Shown: positions 49,680 to 57,884 of the stretch, piece after piece
How positions within the stretch are numbered: position 1 is the first letter of the stretch
How the letters are laid out: each line of letters starts with the position of its first letter
Source: Bifidobacteriaceae bacterium
GTDB taxonomy: Bacteria; Actinomycetota; Actinomycetes; Actinomycetales; Bifidobacteriaceae
Direction: 5' to 3'
NCBI GenBank assembly: GCA_022651005.1
Contig: JALCQD010000001.1
Location: forward strand, 124,001-188,000
DNA: 64,000 bases
The notes under the pieces: generated by a model
What the model was told of the DNA's origin: nothing
Seen by the model: only the letters and a program-made list of their open reading frames with translations
Database searches by the model: none
Translations under genes and position numbers: made by a program

Positions 49680-50582
49680 TCACAGGCTTGGCTGATCTTT
49701 GGGAGTGAGGATAATACGATCCTCAGCAACTCGTTGAAGATACTTTCCATAAGGGGATTTCCCATACTTCTTCGCAGCCGCAAACAATGCGTCTTTCCCG
49801 ATCCAGCCGGCGTTATACGCAATCTCCTCGAGAACAGCTATTGGTAGCCCCTGCGCACGCTCAATATTGCGCACGAATTCTCCTGCCTCAAAAAGGCTGT
49901 CCATCGTGCCGGTATCCAGCCACGCATAGCCCCGCCCAAGTGTCATAACATGGAGACTGTCATCCGCGAGGTACATCTTATTGAGATCTGTGATTTCAAG
50001 CTCACCTCTTGCAGAGGGCTTCACCTGCTTTGCGAAATCAACAACTCTGTTGTCATAGAAATAAATACCTGTTACCGCATAACTTGACGCAGGATGTTCA
50101 GGTTTTTCTTCGAGAGATACGGCTTTAAAGTTCTCATCAAATTCCACAACACCGTATCTCTCAGGATCGTCTACGTAATACCCAAAGACTGAGGCACCCT
50201 CTGGTTTCACCGCAGCTCGCTGAAGAATTGCACTCAATCCATTGCCATAGAAAATATTGTCACCGAGAACCAACGCACATGAATCTCCATCGATGAAATC
50301 CTCGCCTAAGATGAATGCCTGTGCGAGTCCATCGGGAGAAGGCTGTTCTTTGTATGAAAAATGTACGCCAAACTGCTCCCCCGTGCCCAGAAGCTGCTTG
50401 AAGTTAGGGAGATCATGCGGCGTGGAGATGATGAGGATATCCCTGATACCTGCCATCATCAGCGCTGATAGTGGATAGTAGATCATCGGTTTGTTGTATA
50501 CGGGAAGTAGCTGTTTCGACGTAACCGTAGTAAGCGGGTACAACCTTGTGCCCGAGCCGCCGGCAAGAATAATGCCTTTCAT
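49680..50582 (-). CDS. rfbA: glucose-1-phosphate thymidylyltransferase
   Basis: 300 residues. [20 protein letters not shown] and [20 protein letters not shown] are the pyrophosphorylase core; [15 protein letters not shown] has the metal-binding Asp. It forms dTDP-glucose from Glc-1-P and dTTP, the first step to dTDP-rhamnose. I start at ATG 50582 behind GGAGG; an upstream ATG in the ORF would not be conserved. Confidence 0.96.
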   Translation of the reverse strand: MKGIILAGGSGTRLYPLTTVTSKQLLPVYNKPMIYYPLSALMMAGIRDILIISTPHDLPNFKQLLGTGEQFGVHFSYKEQPSPDGLAQAFILGEDFIDGDSCALVLGDNIFYGNGLSAILQRAAVKPEGASVFGYYVDDPERYGVVEFDENFKAVSLEEKPEHPASSYAVTGIYFYDNRVVDFAKQVKPSARGELEITDLNKMYLADDSLHVMTLGRGYAWLDTGTMDSLFEAGEFVRNIERAQGLPIAVLEEIAYNAGWIGKDALFAAAKKYGKSPYGKYLQRVAEDRIILTPKDQPSL

Positions 50583-50643
50583 AACCTCCACCTTAACTTC
50601 GCCTTAAATCCCAACACACTGCTACTCAGTTTACAAGGAGAAT

Positions 50644-51513
50644 TTATTCTTTCTTTGCCGTGGCCCGCCCCGAACGATTACCCAAAAGTCGTGCGCCACA
50701 ATCTGCTGCAAAGGCAAAGGCCTCTATAAAATGTCTCTCCGCCACTAGTTTTTTCATGACAGCTTTGACCAAACGTCCACCCTCGCCGATTTCTTGAACG
50801 TTTCCTAAAATCTTTTGATTCTTTTCAAGACAATACCCAATTGCTTTATTTCTACGATACTGTTCCTTCAAACTCAGATTATGGGAATGAGAAACTGTCG
50901 CATTCGCCGTATAGGCAACCTTAAATCCTCTATTGATGAAAATAGCCGCCATAAGCATGTCTTCATTCGTATTACAGGGCCTGGGGAAACCACCGGCTTC
51001 AAGATAGGCAGATCTGCGGTACGCTGCACACACATCCGAAGCGAAATACGTTTTAATTCCGAGCCGTGGCAAATCCGCTTTGCTACGTATTGATGATTCA
51101 TCAGGATAATTAAATTTTCTCACGAGAGCTTCAAACGGACGTGCATCTCCTTTGGGAATCTGCCGTCCAGTCGTCATTGCGATATCTGAATCCGAGAAAG
51201 GAGCGATCAAATTCTTAATACATTCAGGATCATTCATGACGGCATCCTGCGTGAAGAAAATAGTAAACTCGCCAGATGTATTTAAAAAACCTTGGTGGCG
51301 AGTTCCTCCATGATTGAATTCGGATCTTTTAATGACTATGACTTTTGCACCATGTTTACGAGCAAGTTGTACCGTATTGTCGCTCGAAGATGAGTCAATC
51401 ACCAAGATCTCCGAAGGTTGCACCGTTTGTTTTTTCAGATCATCAAGTTGCTGCGCAATATACTTCTCTGCATTCAGAGTGGGAATGACCACGCTAACGT
51501 GAACTTCTGTCAT
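50644..51513 (-). CDS. GT2 rhamnosyltransferase-like glycosyltransferase
   Basis: 289 residues. VHVSVVIPTLNAEKYIAQQL and QPSEILVIDSSSSDNTVQLA begin a GT-A fold; EFTIFFTQDAVMNDP and RPCNTNEDMLMAAIFINRGF hold the metal and catalytic base residues. The HGGTRHQGF segment is typical of rhamnosyltransferases (RfbF/WbbL-like). It lies next to the dTDP-rhamnose genes, so it probably uses dTDP-rhamnose; acceptor unknown. Confidence 0.87.
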   Translation of the reverse strand: MTEVHVSVVIPTLNAEKYIAQQLDDLKKQTVQPSEILVIDSSSSDNTVQLARKHGAKVIVIKRSEFNHGGTRHQGFLNTSGEFTIFFTQDAVMNDPECIKNLIAPFSDSDIAMTTGRQIPKGDARPFEALVRKFNYPDESSIRSKADLPRLGIKTYFASDVCAAYRRSAYLEAGGFPRPCNTNEDMLMAAIFINRGFKVAYTANATVSHSHNLSLKEQYRRNKAIGYCLEKNQKILGNVQEIGEGGRLVKAVMKKLVAERHFIEAFAFAADCGARLLGNRSGRATAKKE

Positions 51514-51564
51514 GTGTAAATCTTTCTGGTATCAGGGAAACAATCGGTCAGTCAACCCGAGCTA

Positions 51565-53539
51565 TCAGTACGAGCCCGACCCTCTTAATACCGCCACCAC
51601 AGTTTTCAACAAGATGGCGATATCAGTGGTAAGAGACCAGTTTTCCACGTAGTCCACGTCGAGTCGTTCGGCCTGCTCCTGCGAAAGGTCAGAACGTCCC
51701 GACACCTGCCACGGCCCCGTGAGACCCGGCTTCACAAGAAGCCTTGTGGAATACACGGTGGAGTACTCGTCCACCTCATACTGCTGCTGTGGGCGGGGAC
51801 CCACCAGGCTCATAGTTCCGAGGAACACGTTGAAGAACTGAGGCACCTCGTCTATGGAAGTCTTGCGTATGAACTTACCAATCTTCGTGATGCGTGGGTC
51901 ATCCTTTGGCTTGAAGAGGATGCCATGGTCAGCACCCATCTCGTCGGCCAGTTCCTCGTCCATCTTGTCGGCATCGACTCGCATGGAGCGGAACTTGAAA
52001 ATCTTGAACTTCTTGCCATAGAGACCGATGCGCTCCTGCATGTAGAACACCGGTCCGCCGTCTTCTCGCTTGATCATGATGGCCACAATCAGCATCGGAA
52101 TCGCAGCGATAATAATCGCGACGGAAGAAAGAACGATGTCCATCGTGCGTTTCACTCCGCGCATTATGAATGTGTATTGCGGCAGTCGTGACGTCAGCAC
52201 AGGAAGTGATGCCGCCGTGTTGTGCAAACGCAAAACGTGCCCACCGGTGTCGGCCACGCCCACACCCACGGACAATTCCATGCCTGAAGCCTCCACAGCC
52301 AGGGAGAAGGCATTCAGAGTCTCCGACTGACGGGACAGCACGTCCGCAACCAACACCACCTGCGCGAGCAGCCTGCGAGCCGTCTGCGGCAAGTGCGAAT
52401 TGAACTTGAGCACGCGCAAAATCTTGTGCGAGCGCGCGTCACTCAACTGCCCGTTCGCGAGCCCCTGCGGATCAGGAATCGCCACTCCCGAAGACGTCAT
52501 CTTGATGGGACACACCGCAATGGGCGCATATCCGAGCGCGGGGTTCTCCCCCAGCAGCGCGATGGTCTTCTCAATGCCAGCGGGTGAGCCCACAATCACC
52601 GTGGGGTACACCATCTTGCCCCTACGGCGGTATCCGTGCAGCATGCGGCGCATGAGCCAGCGCTCCACTATGGTGAGGAAGCCCGCCGCGAGCGGGGTCA
52701 CCACCATGAGAGTGCGCGGGAAATCGAGACCCACCAAGAACGAGACTGTGCACACGATGGCGAAATCCACCACCATCGAGTTGACGATCTTGGTGTAGAG
52801 GTCGTATCCCTCCGCCATCACATGCCGCTGATACGTTCCACATACGGTGAGCGACAACATCCATACGAGGCTCATGAGCACCGTCAAAGGCAACGGATCC
52901 AATGGGAACCGAACACCGTCAAGCGTGGAGAACGTGGATGGCTTCACGAGGAACACAAAGCCACAGGCCGCGGCCATCATGAGGAGGTCGAGCACCACCA
53001 TCAGGGCGTTGTAGAGGTATCGCCACATCTGGAAGGCGGAATGCTCCTCGCCCCCCCACGTGGAAGATGGAGCGCTTCTCGAGTTCCGAGGTGTAGTCGC
53101 CAACGAAGTAGGGAATGGAGCTGCCGGTGTCGTCGGCTTGCGGCGCGAAATTGGCACCCGGCTCCCCAGCACGGCCCTTGCCATTGCCTGCACCTGCCGG
53201 ACCATGCCCATGCAGCGCGGGAAAGTTCTTTTGGATCAGTGGTTGTGTGGGTGGAATGGCATCGGGAAGATTGTCATCGTCGAAATCCTCTTCCGAAGCA
53301 CCACTGACGTTGGATTCATTGCTGGCCTGATCAGGTGCGGGCGGATCAGTTTCAGGGACTCTGTGATACACAGGAATGCGAGAACTGGAAGTCGTACGAG
53401 GTACGCGTGAGGCTGAGCCACTTGCTGGCTCCTGCTTTTGGTAAGCGCTGGAACTATTGCGCTCACTGTTTGCCGACGGCTGCTTCAAAGCTTCTGTTGG
53501 AGCCTCGTCGTCCGCATTCTCGTGACGGCTTTCCGTCAT
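51565..53539 (-). pseudogene. EPS priming glycosyltransferase, out of frame at a G7 run (possible phase-off)
   Basis: The N-terminal part (53539 down to about 53060; starts MTESRHENADDE, GGAGG before the ATG) is a disordered 160-residue cytoplasmic tail. It reads SELEKRSIFHVGG at a run of seven G (53051-53057), after which its frame gives RGAFRLPDVAI. The neighbouring frame reads GGEEHSAFQMWRYLYNALMV and continues through five helices to the catalytic part FKIFKFRSMRVDADKMDEEL, SIDEVPQFFNVFLGTMSLVGPRP. That part is the bacterial sugar transferase (WbaP/CpsE type) that loads the first sugar onto undecaprenyl phosphate. Six G (or nine) would fuse them. Either a mutation, a base error or slipped-strand phase variation. 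Confidence 0.78.
53051..53057. repeat. C7/G7 homopolymer at the frameshift site
   Basis: Seven C on the + strand are seven G in the coding strand, at the codon series His-Val-Gly-Gly. The frame is closed with seven and open with six or nine. Such runs are prone to slippage. Confidence 0.85.
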
Positions 53540-53682
53540 CTATAAACCTCCGCACCTCAATGGAAAACTGCTACCCCCTCCCCAAGGCGGCGCAGAACTC
53601 TGTCTTGTTGATTTGTAGCACATCCCCAACTCCACAGCTTTCTCCTAGGCCATTGTCGCAATGCCCCCGGAGAATCAATACC

Positions 53683-54369
53683 ATGACCGAGACACTCACA
53701 CCAAAACAACACTTCGTCGTCATGGACGTAGACTCCACCCTCATCGAGGAGGAAGTTATCGATCTCATCGCTGAAATCGCGGGAGTGGGTCCTCAGATCT
53801 CTGCCATCACCGAAAAGGCCATGCGTGGCGACATCGACTTCCATGAGGCCCTTGCCCAACGGGTCTCCATGCTCGCCGGTGTGCCAACAACGGTTTTCCT
53901 CCGCGTGCTGTCACGCGTGCACTTCACGCCCGGTGCGCTGAAGCTGGTTCGCACCGCCCACAAGCGCGGGTGGAAGGTGGGCGTTGTGTCTGGCGGCTTC
54001 CACGAGATCGTGGACACGCTGGTAGCTCAGGCCGGAATTGATTTCTCACTGGCGAACCGGCTAGAAGTGACTTCTGGCACAGATTCAACCGTGAGCACTT
54101 TGACGGGGCGGACGGCAGGGCCTGTTGTTGACAAGAGTCTCAAGCTCGCCACGCTGACTTCATGGGTTCATTCGCTCGGGCTCGAGCTTTCCGATGCCGT
54201 GGCGCTGGGTGATGGCGCCAACGACATCCCCATGCTGCAGGCCGCCGGACTCGGCATCGCCTTCTGCGCCAAGCCGGTGGTGCGCGAGGCCGTGTCTCAC
54301 CACATCGACACACGCAACCTCATGCAGGCCATCGACATCATCGACGCGTGGGACGCGCAAGAACGCTGA
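53683..54369 (+). CDS. serB: phosphoserine phosphatase SerB
   Basis: 228 residues, HAD superfamily. Motif I FVVMDVDSTLIEEEVIDLIA carries the nucleophile Asp; motif II VGVVSGGFHEI; motif IV ALGDGANDIPMLQAAGLGIA. Last step of serine synthesis from 3-phosphoserine. The usual N-terminal ACT domain of some SerB proteins is absent, giving the short form. I start at ATG 53683 behind GGAGA; the longer open frame upstream is not conserved. It is divergent from the priming transferase gene and convergent with rsmB. Confidence 0.95.
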   Translation: MTETLTPKQHFVVMDVDSTLIEEEVIDLIAEIAGVGPQISAITEKAMRGDIDFHEALAQRVSMLAGVPTTVFLRVLSRVHFTPGALKLVRTAHKRGWKVGVVSGGFHEIVDTLVAQAGIDFSLANRLEVTSGTDSTVSTLTGRTAGPVVDKSLKLATLTSWVHSLGLELSDAVALGDGANDIPMLQAAGLGIAFCAKPVVREAVSHHIDTRNLMQAIDIIDAWDAQER

Positions 54370-54421
54370 CCGCACTCACAGCACCCGCAGCGTCACCACT
54401 CTCACATCATCCTCATCGTTC

Positions 54422-56041
54422 TCACCGCACTCTACGAATGAGCGAGATGAACATCTGATCCGTGTCATGAACATGGGAGAACAGCTGAACGTCACCGCGC
54501 GCACCCTCAGGCAACGGAATCTCCGGAACAATAGACTTCAGCACGGCGGCAGTGTCTAAACGCTCATAGCGCCCAGTGCCTTCCTCATCCGCGCTGCCGC
54601 GACCTTTCAGCACTGCATCCACAATCCCACGCGTCTCCGCCACAACCGGTGAGCACGTGACGTACGCCACGACTCCCCCGGGTGTCACCGCGTCGAGCGC
54701 GGAATTGAGCAATCCACGCTGAATCTCGGTGAGCTCAGCAATGTCGTCAGCAGATTTCGTCCACCGCGCCTCGGGCCTGCGGCGCAAAGCCCCCAAGCCG
54801 CTGCATGGGGCATCGACGAGCACACGGTCAAAGGCACCGGGCATCTCGCGCCCAAAATCGCGGCCATCACGCCGCGTCACCTCGGTGATGACCCCCTCTG
54901 GAAGTCCCGCAACGTTCTGCTCCACGAGACGCGCTCGATGCTCCGTCGGCTCATTGGCCGTCACGCGAACGCCCCGCTCGGCGGCGATGGCTCCCAGCAG
55001 CGCGGTCTTGCCTCCCGGACCCGCGCACATGTCGAGCCACGCAGATTCGGTTTTCTTATCCGGCCTCTTCTGCCCAATCGATCCATCTGGCTCACCGGAC
55101 CTGCCGAATACCGCATCACCCAGCGGAGCATTCGCGAGCGCCAAGGCCGCCAGCTGGCTTCCCTCGTCTTCAACGCCCGCCTTGCCCTCCTGCACCGCAG
55201 GAACATGTGCAGGGTTCACTCCGTGCACGCGCACTGCGTAAGGCGACCACTTTCCAGGTCGCACTGTGGAGTCGGGAGGCAGCTGAGCTACAAGTGCATC
55301 AGGAGTAATCAACCCCGGGCGCGCCGCGAGCGTCACATCGGGAGCAGCGTTGTCGGCGGCAAGCAACTGCGGAAGCTGCTCGTTCGCATCCGTTTCCTCA
55401 ACGCCCGCGTCATCGCTGCTTCTGCCATCATCATCCCCGCTATCGCCGACGCCACCGTGCGCAACCTCATATGCAGCCCCATACGCGGCATCAAGAGACG
55501 CCGACAGCTCCCGCACAATCCATTCCGGATGCGAATACCGCACCGCAAGCCGCGCAAAGGCATCTTCCTTGGGGATGCGGGAGACCACCATCGACTCCCA
55601 CTCCTTGCGCCCGCGCGTCGCAATCTTGCGGATAACGGCGTTAACGAAGCCCGTAAGCCGGCCGCGCCCCACAGAACGGGTGAGGTCCACGCTGGAATTG
55701 ACCGCAGCGTAATCCGGCACCGCCATGAACAGCACCTGGAACGCACCCAGGCGCAGCACATCGAGCGCGTCACCATCGATCTTGGAAATATCGCGCTTGG
55801 CAGCAGCCGCGATGATGGCATCCAGGAGCCCCCGCCACCGCAGCGTCCCATAGACGGCGTCAGTGACGAACCCGGCGTCGGCACTCGAAAGACCGCGAGC
55901 GCTGAGCTCTTTGGGGAGAATGAGGTTGGCGAAGCTAGAAGTCTGGGACACGCGGCGCAACACATCGAGCGCCACACGGCGAGGAACGTCCTGCGGCCTG
56001 CCAGAGCCCGGACGATGTGATTCGTTGCCGCGCTCAGCCAA
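54422..56041 (-). CDS. rsmB: 16S rRNA (cytosine-967-C5)-methyltransferase RsmB
   Basis: 539 residues. The N-terminal NusB-like RNA-binding domain (about 20-150) has DVLRRVSQTSSFANLILPKE and FVTDAVYGTLRWRGLLD. An acidic low-complexity insert (about 205-235) follows. The methyltransferase shows the SAM loop WLDMCAGPGGKTALLGA, motif IV RVLVDAPCSGLGALRRRPEA with the first catalytic Cys, and VAYVTCSPVVAETRG with the second. It modifies C967 of 16S rRNA. It overlaps fmt by 8 bp and follows it in the transcript, as fmt-rsmB does in many bacteria. Confidence 0.93.
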   Translation of the reverse strand: MAERGNESHRPGSGRPQDVPRRVALDVLRRVSQTSSFANLILPKELSARGLSSADAGFVTDAVYGTLRWRGLLDAIIAAAAKRDISKIDGDALDVLRLGAFQVLFMAVPDYAAVNSSVDLTRSVGRGRLTGFVNAVIRKIATRGRKEWESMVVSRIPKEDAFARLAVRYSHPEWIVRELSASLDAAYGAAYEVAHGGVGDSGDDDGRSSDDAGVEETDANEQLPQLLAADNAAPDVTLAARPGLITPDALVAQLPPDSTVRPGKWSPYAVRVHGVNPAHVPAVQEGKAGVEDEGSQLAALALANAPLGDAVFGRSGEPDGSIGQKRPDKKTESAWLDMCAGPGGKTALLGAIAAERGVRVTANEPTEHRARLVEQNVAGLPEGVITEVTRRDGRDFGREMPGAFDRVLVDAPCSGLGALRRRPEARWTKSADDIAELTEIQRGLLNSALDAVTPGGVVAYVTCSPVVAETRGIVDAVLKGRGSADEEGTGRYERLDTAAVLKSIVPEIPLPEGARGDVQLFSHVHDTDQMFISLIRRVR

Positions 56042-57089
56042 GGCGAGCTCGTTCGCTCAGGTGAGCCCCACGGGCCCAGTCTGCCGCGCGCATAGGCTTC
56101 CTGCCCTGTGCCGTGACGTTATTGAGCTCCAGCAAGTCCTTGCCGCACACCACCCATACGTGCTTCTTGCTCACCACCAGGCTGCCTGGAGCGAGATCCG
56201 CGAGCTCGAGCCCTTGTATCTCCAGCGCCGACGCAAGCGCCGGATCAGAGGCCGTCGTAGGCGTCACCGCGTTGAGACGCATTTTGACGCCGTCGTCAGC
56301 GCCATCAGCGCCGTCACCAGCACTGTCAGAACTGCCAGAACCGCCACTGTCTGCATTGCTCCCGTCCCTGAGCGTGCACCACGCCCCGGGGTCGGGATTG
56401 CACGCGCGAATCCTGCGATCCACCACGCCTGCGGGCAGAGCGAAGTCGGCGTGAGCGTCCTCCACCGTGATCTTGGCGGCGTAGGCGTGGTCCTTATCGG
56501 CGAAGTCTGGCTGCGGAGTGAACGTTGCCGTTCCGTCCTCAATGCCCTCGAAAGCACGCACAAATACGTCAGTGCCAACACCTGCCAGAGATTCCAGGAG
56601 CTCCCCCGATGTGGGTCGGCCCTCTAACGGCACACGACGCTGAGCCACAATCGGGCCGGAATCCATGCCCGCCGTGATCTTGAACACCGTGAGACCTGTG
56701 ACCTTGTCTCCCGCCCAAATGGCACGCTGTGCGGGAGCGGCACCGCGCCACTGCGGCAACAGCGAGAAGTGCAGGTTGTACCAGCCCTTCGGCACGGCGT
56801 CGAGAGTCCGCTGCTTCAGGATTCGGCCGTATGCCACCACTGCGGCGGCATCAATTTTCTGGTCGGCAACGGCCTTCAGAAACTCGGGATCGCTGGGCTT
56901 GGATTCAAACACCGGAATGCCGAGCTCCTCGGCCGCTGCCTTTACTGGGCTCGGAGTGGCCTTGCGCCCGCGCCCGCGCACGGCGTCGGGACGGGTGAGC
57001 ACCGCCGCAACCTCGAAACGTTCGGCGAGCGCCCGCAAGCTTGGAACCGCCACCTCGGGCGTCCCCGCAAAAAGTAATCTCAGGCTCAT
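56034..57089 (-). CDS. fmt: methionyl-tRNA formyltransferase
   Basis: 351 residues. The catalytic N-terminal domain begins RLLFAGTPEVAVPSLRALAE and has VVAYGRILKQRTLDAVPKGW followed by NLHFSLLPQWRGAAPAQRAI (SLLPxxRG motif). A C-terminal OB-like domain binds tRNA. A Ser/Gly/Asp insert (DSGGSGSSDSAGDGADG, near 265-290) interrupts the OB domain and is unusual. It formylates initiator Met-tRNA. It is cotranscribed with rsmB. Confidence 0.95.
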   Translation of the reverse strand: MSLRLLFAGTPEVAVPSLRALAERFEVAAVLTRPDAVRGRGRKATPSPVKAAAEELGIPVFESKPSDPEFLKAVADQKIDAAAVVAYGRILKQRTLDAVPKGWYNLHFSLLPQWRGAAPAQRAIWAGDKVTGLTVFKITAGMDSGPIVAQRRVPLEGRPTSGELLESLAGVGTDVFVRAFEGIEDGTATFTPQPDFADKDHAYAAKITVEDAHADFALPAGVVDRRIRACNPDPGAWCTLRDGSNADSGGSGSSDSAGDGADGADDGVKMRLNAVTPTTASDPALASALEIQGLELADLAPGSLVVSKKHVWVVCGKDLLELNNVTAQGRKPMRAADWARGAHLSERARLG

Positions 57090-57092
57090 GTC

Positions 57093-57746
57093 TCAGGCCT
57101 CCTGCACAGCCGGGATGCCGACGCCCAGCGCCACGAGCTCCTCGCGCACGTGCTGAGGCGTGGTCTGCTGGATGCCGTGGATGCCAAGCGCGGCAGCGGC
57201 GGCCACGTTTTCGGGCTTGTCGTCGATGAACACGGATTCCTCCGCCGTGGCACCGAACTTGTTCAGCGCGAAGTCGAAGATCTCGCGATCGGGCTTCACC
57301 ATGTCGATGTAGCCGGACACCACCTTGTCTTCGAGCGAGTGCAGGATGTCGAACTTCTCCCACACCAGCGGGAAGTTCTCGGGGCTCCAGTTGGACAGTC
57401 CATACACATGGATTCCGGCGGCCTTGAGGTCCTCGATGAGCTGGCGCGCTCCTGGAACGACGCCCACAAGCGAGTCCGCGAAGTGTGCGTGATACCACTC
57501 CATCATCTCGCCCATGAGCTGGCCGTGCTCCTTGTAGGTGCGGGCGATCATATCCTTGATGGAGCTTCCCTTGTCGGTAATCTGGTTGCTGGTCCAGAAG
57601 CCGGAGACGGAATCGTCGAGGAATTGATTGATGAGCTCGTCAGAATAGCGGCTCAGCAGAGGCGCCGCGGGATCCCAGTTCACCAGCACTTTGCCAAAAT
57701 CGAAGATGACGCTCTTGATGGTCGTGTTCTCGTTGCTGTCGCTCAC
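57093..57746 (-). CDS. HAD-superfamily hydrolase (YihX-like)
   Basis: 217 residues. Motif I VIFDFGKVLVNWD has the nucleophile Asp; motif II GLSNWSPENFP; motif III/IV VKPDREIFDFALNKF and ESVFIDDKPENVAAAAALGI. The order matches haloacid dehalogenase subfamily IA phosphatases. Substrate unknown; sugar phosphates are the usual class for YihX. I start at GTG 57746 because AAAGGAT lies just upstream; ATG 57794 and 57764 are in frame without a site. It lies 3 bp from fmt, so it may lead the fmt-rsmB transcript. Confidence 0.85.
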   Translation of the reverse strand: MSDSNENTTIKSVIFDFGKVLVNWDPAAPLLSRYSDELINQFLDDSVSGFWTSNQITDKGSSIKDMIARTYKEHGQLMGEMMEWYHAHFADSLVGVVPGARQLIEDLKAAGIHVYGLSNWSPENFPLVWEKFDILHSLEDKVVSGYIDMVKPDREIFDFALNKFGATAEESVFIDDKPENVAAAAALGIHGIQQTTPQHVREELVALGVGIPAVQEA

Positions 57747-57884
57747 GCGTAATCCTTTGCTCATAATTGTGGTGGTTGTATTCGCTGATTCCATAGTAGA
57801 AAAGAGGGCTGTCTTTTACGCTCTGAACGCCCCACGCGCTCTGAGCTCTGTGCGTTCCGTTCGCTCCACGCGTCTCATGCGCGC

